Shown here piece after piece: positions 51,681-59,984 of a stretch of 64,000 bases of DNA. The DNA is taken from positions 329,155-393,154 of the forward strand of contig CALANV010000013.1 of NCBI GenBank assembly GCA_937926175.1. The letters are read 5' to 3'. Under the pieces are notes generated by a model, which made no database searches, had not been told where the DNA came from, and saw nothing but the letters and a program-made list of their open reading frames with translations. The translations under genes and the position numbers were made by a program. Every line of letters begins with the position of its first letter. The stretch's first letter is position 1. The stretch is from an uncultured Rhodospirillales bacterium (GTDB lineage: Bacteria > Pseudomonadota > Alphaproteobacteria > CACIAM-22H2).

Positions 51681-53639
51681 CTAGCCGAGCTGCGCCGCCG
51701 CTGCCGATTCGTTCGCCCCATATTCGGGAACCAGTCGCTTGAGCGCTGACAGAACCGCATCGATCCGTCCGGCACGGGCAGCGGTTTCGAGTTCATCGAT
51801 GCCGCGCGCGAGGATCGCGTAATCGGCGGCGCGTGGACTTGCAAGGAGAATTCCCTTCGCGACCGTCGGCTGCAGCGCTTCGCCGGCGTGGAACAGCTCC
51901 TCGTTCAATTTTTCGCCGGGTCGAAGACCGGTAAACTCGATCCGGATGTCCTTGTCCGGCTGGAGTCCCGCCAGGCGGATCATCTGCCGGGCGAGGTCGA
52001 CGATGCGGATCGGCTCGCCCATGTCGAGCACGAAGATCTTGCCTTCCGCGGGCGTGCCGTGGGGCCCGGACCGTTCTCCGGCGCCCAGTGCCGAGGCTTG
52101 CAAGACGAGTTCGACCGCCTCGCGAACCGTCATGAAGTAGCGCTTGATCTCCGGGTGGGTCACCGTGAGGGGCCCTCCCGCCGCGAGCTGTCGCTGGAAC
52201 AGCGGAACGACCGAGCCGGTCGAGCCGAGGACGTTGCCGAAGCGGACGGTGATGAATCGCGTATTGGAAGTACGGCTTTGTGCGATCAGGTCCAGGGCCT
52301 GACAATAACTTTCGGCCAGCCGCTTCGTCGCCCCCATGATACTGGAGGGATTGACGGCCTTGTCGGTGGAAATGAGCACCATCGCCGCCACCCCGTTCGC
52401 GCGGCACGCTTCGGCGACGTTGCGCGTGCCGACGACGTTGGTGAGGACGCCCTCGAGCGGATGCGCCTCGACCATCGGGACATGTTTGAGAGCGGCCGCG
52501 TGAAAGACGAGGTCGGGACGCTCCGCCGCGATCAGCGCGTCGATTACGGCCCGATCGCGGATGTCGCCAAGCACGGCGCGTCGTGCCAGGCTCGCTGCGC
52601 GCTCGCCGATCTCCAGATCGATCGAGTACAGATTGAACTCGGAATTGTCGAGGAGGATCAGTCGCGACGGGCCGAGAGCGGCAACCTGACGGGCCAGCTC
52701 GGCGCCGATCGTGCCCCCGGCGCCGGTTACCAGTACCCGGCGGCCGGCAATGAGGGCGGACATGGCAGTCCGGTCGAGGACGTTCTGCGGCCGCCCCAGC
52801 AGATCCTCGAGCGCGATGGGCCGCACATCCAACTCGTTGCCGCCGGCGGCCCGGAACTCCGTCAATCGTGGCAGCCGCGACACCGTCATGCCCAACTGGC
52901 CCGCGGTGTCCACGAGCTGTCGGAGCCGTTCGCCCGTGATGTCGGGCTTGGTCACGATCAGGCGCTGCGGCCGCTTCCCGCGGCGCTCGAGCCGCTCGAC
53001 CACATTCGGCAGCTCGTCGAGCCGGCCCATGACCTGAACGCCGCCGATGCGGCGGCCGATCCGGCTCTCGCCGACGTCGACGATCCCGACGGGACGGTAT
53101 TCGCTTTGCGGGCCGCGCCCCGTCACCTGGATGAACATCTCGGCGTCGCTTCCCGTCCCGACCAGCAGCACGTTGACGCGGCGGTCCGGTACGGGGCTGT
53201 AGGACAGATCGAACCGGCCATCCTTGAGCAGCCGGTAGGCGATACGCGGCGCCGCGAGAAGCGTCATCAACACGAACCAGTTGATGAGGACGAGCGAACG
53301 CGGAAGATCCTGCAGCCGCGTCGTCAGAAACATGACGGGGAGAAAAATCAGGATGATCAGCGTCACCGCCCGCGCGATCAGCGCCAGGTCGTTCAGCGAC
53401 GCGTATCGCCAGATGCCCCGATACAGGTCCATCCACAGATAGACCGCGGCAGCGACAACCGTAAACGCTGCCGTTCCCCGCAGCAGGAACTCGGTATCAT
53501 AGGTGCTGAAATCCGGCCCTACGCGCAGATAGAGGGAGAGCAGAAACGACGCGGCCGCCATGATCACGTCATGGGCGAAGGCGACCGTCGGGCGAGTGAA
53601 GCGACGTAAGAGCGGGCCCATTCCGAGGCGGATAATCAA
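51681..53639 (-). CDS. CapD/WbpM-like membrane-bound nucleotide-sugar epimerase/dehydratase
   Basis: A 652-residue protein. Four N-terminal membrane segments (about 15-135), a CoA-binding-like middle domain, and a C-terminal SDR domain (about 290-600). The cofactor motif is VLVTGAGGTIGAELARQ and the active-site region is STDKAVNPSSIMGATKR, where Met replaces the usual catalytic Tyr, as in WbpM-type 4,6-dehydratases. It converts UDP-GlcNAc-type donors to the keto-sugars used for O-antigen and exopolysaccharide. In transcription order it is the last gene of the polysaccharide cluster. Confidence 0.9.
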   Translation of the reverse strand: MIIRLGMGPLLRRFTRPTVAFAHDVIMAAASFLLSLYLRVGPDFSTYDTEFLLRGTAAFTVVAAAVYLWMDLYRGIWRYASLNDLALIARAVTLIILIFLPVMFLTTRLQDLPRSLVLINWFVLMTLLAAPRIAYRLLKDGRFDLSYSPVPDRRVNVLLVGTGSDAEMFIQVTGRGPQSEYRPVGIVDVGESRIGRRIGGVQVMGRLDELPNVVERLERRGKRPQRLIVTKPDITGERLRQLVDTAGQLGMTVSRLPRLTEFRAAGGNELDVRPIALEDLLGRPQNVLDRTAMSALIAGRRVLVTGAGGTIGAELARQVAALGPSRLILLDNSEFNLYSIDLEIGERAASLARRAVLGDIRDRAVIDALIAAERPDLVFHAAALKHVPMVEAHPLEGVLTNVVGTRNVAEACRANGVAAMVLISTDKAVNPSSIMGATKRLAESYCQALDLIAQSRTSNTRFITVRFGNVLGSTGSVVPLFQRQLAAGGPLTVTHPEIKRYFMTVREAVELVLQASALGAGERSGPHGTPAEGKIFVLDMGEPIRIVDLARQMIRLAGLQPDKDIRIEFTGLRPGEKLNEELFHAGEALQPTVAKGILLASPRAADYAILARGIDELETAARAGRIDAVLSALKRLVPEYGANESAAAAQLG

Positions 53640-53741
53640 ATCATCGTGGTCCGCTGTTTACCACAAACGCGGCAGGATTGTGACGCTTGTTTTCGGCCTC
53701 CGGCCGACGGGGCGGCAGCCTATCCGTCACTCCGCCGGCCA

Positions 53742-55025
53742 TCACGACCGATGCCCGGTACGGTGACGCTGCGTCTGTTCTGCGCACATGTCTCCGGATG
53801 CACGCGGTGGCAGGGGCATCGACCGCATGCCATCCGCACCAGGCTTTGCCGTTCCCGCAGTGCGTCCGGCGCATCCGATTATCATCGCCACAGGCAGCCA
53901 GATAATGAGCCATTGTTCGGAAGGACTCTTGAAGATCTGGCCAAGATCGGACATGCCGGAAACAACGATGTGAACGAGCAGGCAGAGCACGAGCATGCGG
54001 TCCGGCGGCCGGACGCCGGTCGTGACGCGTGCAGCGAGGCTGGCCCAAAGGGCAAACAATAGGACTGCGCCGACGATTCCGCCGTAGTATAGCGTGGCGA
54101 GGTAAAGATTGTGCGGGTGGCTGAAGGGCTCGGGCAGCGGAAATTCAGCGGCAAGACCGTGTCCGAACAAAGGCCGACTCTGGACGGCGTCCCAGGTGAT
54201 GTCCCAGATCATGAAACGATAGGAATCGGCGCGGACAAGCATTTCGCGAAGAAGCCAATCGGCCTCCGCTGCCATCCCGACAAGGGCTGCGATGGCGAGC
54301 AGTGCCGGCAAGACGAGGAGGGCCATCGCCCGCCGCCGCGGCAGGCAGAGCGCAGCAATGGCAAGCAGACTGAAGGTCACGGCGATTGCGGTGCGGCTGC
54401 GGGTCAGCACCACGAATGCGACGAATGCGGCCGCCAGCCCGATCAAGGACCAGTCGAGGTGCGGCGCGCGGCGGATCCTGTCCAGAGCCACCGCCAGACA
54501 AACATTGATCACATAGGCGCCGAGAATCGAATGCCGCGTTTCGGCCCAGCCAGTGAGTCGCCGATGAGGGTCGAAGTCGCTGAAATAGATGGCGAACGAG
54601 ATCGCAACATTCAGGGCGGCCGCTGCAAGCAGCGTCTTCTCGAACCGGTCGATGGTCTCTTCGCTAGCGCAGAAGAAGAACGTCACGGCCGCGGCGATAA
54701 AGATGCCGTTGGTGATGACGGCCCTGAAATACTTGATTTCCCGTGTGGCCGACGCCGTTTCCGACCACAGGATCGAGATCGCGAAATAGGCGAGCAGCGT
54801 CCCGATGAGCCAGGTCTCGCGGACCGTCGGCACGGATCTCGAGCCGGCCCGAAGAGACCAGGCGAACAACGGCACGAGGACAACGTAAAAGACGAGAGCC
54901 CAGACGGGAGTCGGCCTTAGCATCAGCGCCGCCGCGACGAAGGCGACGAAAGCCAGATCGAATACCCGCCCCGGCTCCCGTGCGAGCAATCCCGCCCAGG
55001 CGTTGGGCGATGAGACCTTGTTCAT
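53742..55025 (-). CDS. O-antigen ligase/polymerase family membrane protein (Wzy/WaaL-like)
   Basis: A 427-residue protein with about 10-12 hydrophobic segments. The large periplasmic loop holds HGLAAEFPLPEPFSHPHNLYLATLYYGG, the HxxxxLxxxxxxG pattern of the Wzy_C/O-antigen ligase family. It would polymerise repeat units or ligate them to a lipid acceptor at the periplasmic face. ATG 55025 is used. It lies about 100 bases upstream of the CapD-like gene and 30 bases after the glycosyltransferase gene. Confidence 0.85.
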   Translation of the reverse strand: MNKVSSPNAWAGLLAREPGRVFDLAFVAFVAAALMLRPTPVWALVFYVVLVPLFAWSLRAGSRSVPTVRETWLIGTLLAYFAISILWSETASATREIKYFRAVITNGIFIAAAVTFFFCASEETIDRFEKTLLAAAALNVAISFAIYFSDFDPHRRLTGWAETRHSILGAYVINVCLAVALDRIRRAPHLDWSLIGLAAAFVAFVVLTRSRTAIAVTFSLLAIAALCLPRRRAMALLVLPALLAIAALVGMAAEADWLLREMLVRADSYRFMIWDITWDAVQSRPLFGHGLAAEFPLPEPFSHPHNLYLATLYYGGIVGAVLLFALWASLAARVTTGVRPPDRMLVLCLLVHIVVSGMSDLGQIFKSPSEQWLIIWLPVAMIIGCAGRTAGTAKPGADGMRSMPLPPRASGDMCAEQTQRHRTGHRS

Positions 55026-55055
55026 GACGAGGCGGCGGTCAGGCACGGGCCGACA

Positions 55056-56111
55056 TTATACCAGCGTCGGCCACGGATAGTTCGTGCGCTCGAGCCGGTC
55101 AAACAGGACATCGGTGATGTAGGCGGCCACTCTCCGTTCGTTGAACAAGGCCCGATAGGTTTCGGCGCCGCGCCGCGCGACCTCGCGCCGGCTCGCATCA
55201 TTCGAGAGGAAGAAGCGGATCTTGTCGATGAGTTCGTCGACATCGCTGTGGAAGGCCGCCATGTCCTCCGACAACAGGTCGGTATATCCGGTGGCGCGAT
55301 CGATGAAGGTAAGAAGCCCGTTTCCCATGAGCTGCGCCAGACGGTCCGACGAGTAGAGATAAAGGTCGTTGCGCTTGCTGATGTTGAGTCCCATTCGTGC
55401 CGATTCGAGAATGCGCTGATACGCGCCGCCGACGATGCCGGGCTTGCCCAGCATTCCGTAGAAGCCGGTTCTCAGTTCCGGGATCTTGCGGACGATCAGA
55501 TTCGCCAATTCCTCCACGTTCCAGGGCCGGCCGCAATAATGGCGCGTGTCCTTTGGGCTGCCGACCACCCAAAGCAGATCGATCGGCAGGTCGTGATACG
55601 CGTAGGCATGGCCGCGTTCGATCGACGGATCGGTCGGATTGGGAAGAAAGCCGACGGTGTGGCCGCCGCGGGCAAAACGCCGCAGCGCGTCACCCGCCGT
55701 GGAGATCAGCGTCGCGTCGACGACGTCAAGCTTTGCTTCGATCCGGCGCGCATTCGGCTCGTCGAACACGGGATCCACGTTCCATTGCAGCATGCGCACA
55801 TGCGGCAGGCGGGCCCGAATCTCACGGATCGTATCGGCAGTGATTACATCGGCGTGTCCGAACACGATTCCGTCCGGGACCACGTCCTGACACAATTTCA
55901 GGAATATCTCGTTCGTGCGGCCCACACCCCATTTGCGGTGTCCGAACCATGACACGGCACGTGCCGTGTCGCGGTCGCAGAAATTGATCACGTGATGGCC
56001 GTTGCGAATTAATCCATTGGAGATCTTGTGGGGAACGCCGTGCTGGAAGGCGCCCTTGGCGCGCCACGTGAACACGCTGGCATGGATGATTCGCTTTGCG
56101 CCCGACTGCAT
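55056..56111 (-). CDS. CgeB-like glycosyltransferase (family 1-type C-terminus)
   Basis: A 351-residue protein. The N-terminal part (about 1-190) has VFTWRAKGAFQHGVPHKISNGL and LQWNVDPVFDEPN. The C-terminal part has the donor-site segment RMGLNISKRNDLYLYSSDRLAQLMGNGLL, typical of CgeB/Glyco_trans_1_2 proteins, in which SDR precedes the name-giving GNG. It likely adds a sugar during polysaccharide assembly. It is followed by the O-antigen ligase gene after 30 bases. Confidence 0.8.
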   Translation of the reverse strand: MQSGAKRIIHASVFTWRAKGAFQHGVPHKISNGLIRNGHHVINFCDRDTARAVSWFGHRKWGVGRTNEIFLKLCQDVVPDGIVFGHADVITADTIREIRARLPHVRMLQWNVDPVFDEPNARRIEAKLDVVDATLISTAGDALRRFARGGHTVGFLPNPTDPSIERGHAYAYHDLPIDLLWVVGSPKDTRHYCGRPWNVEELANLIVRKIPELRTGFYGMLGKPGIVGGAYQRILESARMGLNISKRNDLYLYSSDRLAQLMGNGLLTFIDRATGYTDLLSEDMAAFHSDVDELIDKIRFFLSNDASRREVARRGAETYRALFNERRVAAYITDVLFDRLERTNYPWPTLV

Positions 56112-56186
56112 TCCGGTGTCCTGCGATCTCTTGTGCGATGCGGCTTGTTCTTGCTCTGGCCTGGGGTGTTCTGGTCGTGCCGTGGC

Positions 56187-57338
56187 TCAAGTCTTGACGG
56201 CGGGTACGGTCACCGCGGCGATGACGGTACCGGCGATGCGCTCGATGGTCTCCCGATCCAGATACGGATGCATCGGTAGCGCGAGAATGTTCAGACAAAG
56301 GCGCTCGGATACGGGCAGTGATCCGGGACCATCACCGTACTGACGAAAGGCCGGTTGGAAATGCAGCGGTTTCGGGTAGTAGATCGCGGTCGGAATACCG
56401 GCATCGGCGAGCGCCTGGGCGACGCGATCGCGGTCCTTGACCAAGATGCAGTACTGGGCCCATGCGCTCGTCGCCCCCGGCCGACGTGGTGGTACAGCGA
56501 CGTGGCCGGCAAGGAGATGATCGTAATCCTGGGCAATGCGCTCCCTTGCCGCAAGCTCGTCCTCGAACACCTCGAGCTTGGCGAGAAGTATGGCGGCCTG
56601 CAGGGTATCGAGCCGCGCGTTCGTCCCGATGCGGACGATGTCATAGCGGTTTTCACCGGCGCCATGTGCGCGCAGCGAGCGGTAGATTGCGGCGCGCGCC
56701 GGATCGTCGGTAAAGATGGCACCCCCCTCGCCGTATCCGCCCAGCGGCTTGGCCGGAAAGAAGCTGGTCGCTGTGACGGGAGCCAGTGAACCGACCCGGC
56801 GGCCTCCGAGCGAGGCACCGAAGCTCTGTGCTGCATCCGCCAGCAGAAACAACCCCTCACGGTGGCAGATCTCACCGAGCCGATCGTAGTCGGCCGGCAG
56901 TCCGAACAGGTCGACGGCGATCACGGCCCGGGGACGAAGCCTGCCTTCCCGCCGTATGCGCGCAATCTGGAACTCGAGCGAGGCGGGATCGATGTTGAAC
57001 GTCGTCGGATCGACATCGACGAATACAGGGCTGGCACCCAGCGCCACGGGCACTTCCGCGGTCGCCGTGAACGTGAATGCCGGCAGGAACACGGCATCGC
57101 CCGGCCCGATCGATTCCGCCATCAAAGGCAGGCGCAGCGCATCGGTACCGCTCGCGACCGTCACGACGTCGCGGGCGCCCGAGAAGGCGGCAAGCGCTCG
57201 TTCCAGTTCCATTACCTCCGGGCCCAGAATGTACTGGCCGTGGTCGAGAACGCGCTGGATGCGACGCTCGATCGACGGCTTCAGCCGGCGGTACTGGCTT
57301 TGCAGGTCAATGAACGGGATCTTCGTGGACGCGGTCAA
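56187..57338 (-). CDS. DegT/DnrJ/EryC1/StrS-family sugar aminotransferase
   Basis: A 383-residue PLP enzyme that aminates keto-sugar nucleotides. PFIDLQSQYRRLKPSIERRI starts the domain; ASGTDALRLPL, AAQSFGA and SFFPAKPLGGYGEGGA (Schiff-base Lys) are the core motifs. It would act after the CapD/WbpM-type dehydratase. The start is taken as TTG 57338 because GGAG lies six bases upstream and the domain begins seven codons later; ATG 57386 is an alternative. The frame stays open with credible codon use up to 57533, so a longer N-terminus is possible. Confidence 0.87.
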   Translation of the reverse strand: MTASTKIPFIDLQSQYRRLKPSIERRIQRVLDHGQYILGPEVMELERALAAFSGARDVVTVASGTDALRLPLMAESIGPGDAVFLPAFTFTATAEVPVALGASPVFVDVDPTTFNIDPASLEFQIARIRREGRLRPRAVIAVDLFGLPADYDRLGEICHREGLFLLADAAQSFGASLGGRRVGSLAPVTATSFFPAKPLGGYGEGGAIFTDDPARAAIYRSLRAHGAGENRYDIVRIGTNARLDTLQAAILLAKLEVFEDELAARERIAQDYDHLLAGHVAVPPRRPGATSAWAQYCILVKDRDRVAQALADAGIPTAIYYPKPLHFQPAFRQYGDGPGSLPVSERLCLNILALPMHPYLDRETIERIAGTVIAAVTVPAVKT

Positions 57339-57599
57339 CGGCGGCTCCGGCAACCTAAAGCGATTTGAACGGGGCTGCGCCGGCATGAGCACGGCGCGAG
57401 AAATGCGGGTGAGATTACGCGCTTCCGATACGCTGTACCATAGGTGCGTCGCCAGACACCGGTCGATGATGTCGCAGGCGTAGTCGATCTTGTCATCGGT
57501 CGACGCCGGTCCGCGAGGGGGTGAGTCCTGCATCCGGGAATCCGTGTCGCGCCGGAGATCCCCCGCGATCCGGTTTAACCTCGACAGGTCAGCATGACA

Positions 57600-57990
57600 T
57601 CAGAAGACCAGGTGGGTCTCGATTCCCGCCTTGTTCGGTGGCGCCGTCAGCCGATAGCGGTCAATCCCGAACCGGCGCCTGCCCGGGATCGACGAGGAAA
57701 GCCGGTAACTTATGGTCCATCCGTCGCGTCCGGCGGGAAGCCGCAGTCCGCGGGTTCACGACAGGCGGCACCGAAGGTGTGGTCCGGCACGTCGACTTGT
57801 CGTCCCGGCCGCGGGGCCCGAGGCGGTAAGCGCCGGATGCAAGGTGACGGTACCGTCGGCGATCGCAAGCGTATACTTCAATTCGTCCGTAGACGGAAAC
57901 AGTTCGGTTCACTCGTAAGTACATGCACCACGGCGTGACCCGCCACCGGCATCTCGTGCCGTAGTATCCAGTCCCGGAATGGCGCCGGAA
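57600..57990 (-). pseudogene. Degenerate coding remnant, unknown product
   Basis: Between the DegT and FkbM genes the minus strand shows coding-like stretches in shifting frames: FFPAPFRDWILRHEMPVAG and VVHVLTSEPNCFRL in one frame, then KYTLAIADGTVTLHPAL in another, an in-frame stop, and finally RDGWTISYRLSSSIPGRRR followed by FGIDRYRLTAPPN and a stop at 57600. At least one frameshift and one internal stop separate them. The segments read as the C-terminal half of one beta-rich protein. No family could be named. Confidence 0.5.
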
Positions 57991-58004
57991 AGAAGCTGGA
58001 TCCA

Positions 58005-58793
58005 TCAAAAGGCGGGTAGGCCATCGTACGGTGTTCGACAGGCTAGAATCAACGGCTTCGCCGATTGACGCCCGGGAATACGATAAAGATACGGGAACGC
58101 ACCGCGAAGCGTCCGTACCACGTTTTCCGCCCGACAGCGGTTCGGATGAATTTCGATGATGATCGCCCCGATACGGGCGAGCAATGCCTCCTGGCCGACG
58201 AGGAACGCTTCTTCCGATCCCTCGATGTCGATTTTCATGAGATCGACGAATGGAGAGCCGACACGAGCCAGCACGCTTGCAAGGCCAAGCGTCGGGACGG
58301 CCTCGTCGCCTTCGGCCTCAGATACGTGGCTTCCTGTACTGCTGGCCGCATTGGCAAAGCGGACCGTCGTATCGTCACGCCACGCGGCGTATCGCGCGCA
58401 GTGCCACCGGAGACCGCCATTCAAATCTGCGTTCTTTGCGAGAAGCTGAAACGTCGCCGCGCTCGGTTCGAGCGCGTGTACGACCGCTTCCGGACAAAGA
58501 GAGAAGACATACAGCGAAAAGGCGCCGATATTCGCGCCAAGATCGACGATGACGGGCTTCTGCCGATTCAAGAGCTGGTCGATGAAGGCATATTCACGGC
58601 CGATCATGACCTCTTCCACGCCGGGCCAGTCGCGCCACCGCGCAACGAAATGAAGCTTGTCGAAGGTGAATGGAAACGGATGTTCCGGCTTGGAACGCCC
58701 TTGAATCGCGAAGGCGAGTGCTTGGCCGAGACCTCCGCTGAGCTGCCGCGCCTTCCAGGCGCAACTTGCGATGATTTTCGCGGAACCGATCAT
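58005..58793 (-). CDS. FkbM-family methyltransferase
   Basis: A 262-residue SAM-dependent methyltransferase. SAM-binding VIVDLGANIGAFSLYVF (about 79-95), second strand VVHALEPSAATFQLLAKN, and the acidic motif LMKIDIEGSEEAFLVGQE, which is intact, unlike in the FkbM protein at 38 kb. It probably methylates a sugar hydroxyl of the polysaccharide. It lies 15 bases after the glycosyltransferase gene; downstream is the degenerate remnant. Confidence 0.88.
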   Translation of the reverse strand: MIGSAKIIASCAWKARQLSGGLGQALAFAIQGRSKPEHPFPFTFDKLHFVARWRDWPGVEEVMIGREYAFIDQLLNRQKPVIVDLGANIGAFSLYVFSLCPEAVVHALEPSAATFQLLAKNADLNGGLRWHCARYAAWRDDTTVRFANAASSTGSHVSEAEGDEAVPTLGLASVLARVGSPFVDLMKIDIEGSEEAFLVGQEALLARIGAIIIEIHPNRCRAENVVRTLRGAFPYLYRIPGRQSAKPLILACRTPYDGLPAF

Positions 58794-58808
58794 GAATATT
58801 TCACCGTC

Positions 58809-59984
58809 TCATGCGGCGGTTTGCACCCGATCCGTCAAAAGCTTGTCATAAAGGCATCGGAAATGCTGAGCCACTGCATCAAGCGAGAAATTTTCCTTGA
58901 TGCGCTCCCGAGCACGGGCGCCCCACGCCGCCCTTTCCACCGGGCTCAGGCCGGCTAGTCTCATGATTCCCTGCGCGAGCGCGCCGGCGTCCATCGGTGG
59001 AACCACGAAACCCGTATCACCGACGAGCCAGCCCGCATCGCCGACGTCGGTTACGACGCACGGCACGCCACAGGCCATGGCTTCGCCGATCACGTTCGGG
59101 AATCCCTCGCTGCGAGAAGAGAGGCAGACGATGTCCAATCCGGCCAGCAATGCGGGCACGTCGGAGCGCTGGCCGAGCATGACGACGCGCTGATCGAGCC
59201 CGAGCGCCGCGACCCTCGATGCCAAATGTCCGTTTTCCCGGTCGACGCCGGCCCCTGCCATTACGAAACGGGCCTGCGGCATTCTCATTGCAACCTGCGC
59301 GGCCGCATCGAGAAAGCAGTCATGATCCTTGTGCGGATGGTAGCGGGCGATCAGCCCGATCAGTAACGCGTCCTCAGGCAGGGCAAGGCTGGCCAGCAGC
59401 CGTGATCGTGCGGCCGGATCAGGGCGGAAGAGCGACAAATCGAACCCGTTCGGGACGACATGCCTGCGCCAATGAACGTAGCCGAGCCGTTCATGCTGTT
59501 CGGCACTGACAACGGAATTATAAATTATCGCCTGCGGCAGGCGCGACAACAATGCCGATGAACGTACGATGCGCGCCGTGCGCGGCTTCTCCCAGCCGAG
59601 GTCATAGATGGAATGGCGGATATTCCATACGAGCGGGAGTCGGCGCGCAGCGCCGACCCATGCGAGGGTCGCTGCCAAGTTGCCATGATACATCCAGCCC
59701 TGAATGATAGCCGTTTCCGGGCGCCGTGCGGCCGCCAGAACGCGCATGAAGGATTTGAGCGGGGGGGTTCCGGAACGCGGCATGCCCAGCGTCTCGACGC
59801 GCGCACCCGTGCGCGTGATCAGGGGGCCGACATCGCCTTCCGTCGAAAGCGAGATGATCCGGTGCCGGAAGACGGCGAGCGGACCCGACTTCACCAGGCG
59901 ATACAACGCCATCTCGGCTCCGCCGGTCTCGAGTCCGGCGATGAAATGCAGGATCTCGCGTGTCGGATTGGGCCGGGAGGTCAT
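58809..59984 (-). CDS. Glycosyltransferase family 4
   Basis: A 391-residue GT-B enzyme. The N-terminal ILHFIAGLETGGAEMALYRL is the classic GT4 acceptor-side loop. The C-terminal domain has VPNGFDLSLFRPD, GLIARYHPHKDHDCFLDAA and the E-x7-E region in SSRSEGFPNVIGEAMACGVPCVVTDVG. ATG 59984 overlaps the asparagine-synthase stop by 4 bases; the frame upstream is a shadow. It adds one sugar in the polysaccharide pathway; the donor is unknown. Confidence 0.88.
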   Translation of the reverse strand: MTSRPNPTREILHFIAGLETGGAEMALYRLVKSGPLAVFRHRIISLSTEGDVGPLITRTGARVETLGMPRSGTPPLKSFMRVLAAARRPETAIIQGWMYHGNLAATLAWVGAARRLPLVWNIRHSIYDLGWEKPRTARIVRSSALLSRLPQAIIYNSVVSAEQHERLGYVHWRRHVVPNGFDLSLFRPDPAARSRLLASLALPEDALLIGLIARYHPHKDHDCFLDAAAQVAMRMPQARFVMAGAGVDRENGHLASRVAALGLDQRVVMLGQRSDVPALLAGLDIVCLSSRSEGFPNVIGEAMACGVPCVVTDVGDAGWLVGDTGFVVPPMDAGALAQGIMRLAGLSPVERAAWGARARERIKENFSLDAVAQHFRCLYDKLLTDRVQTAA

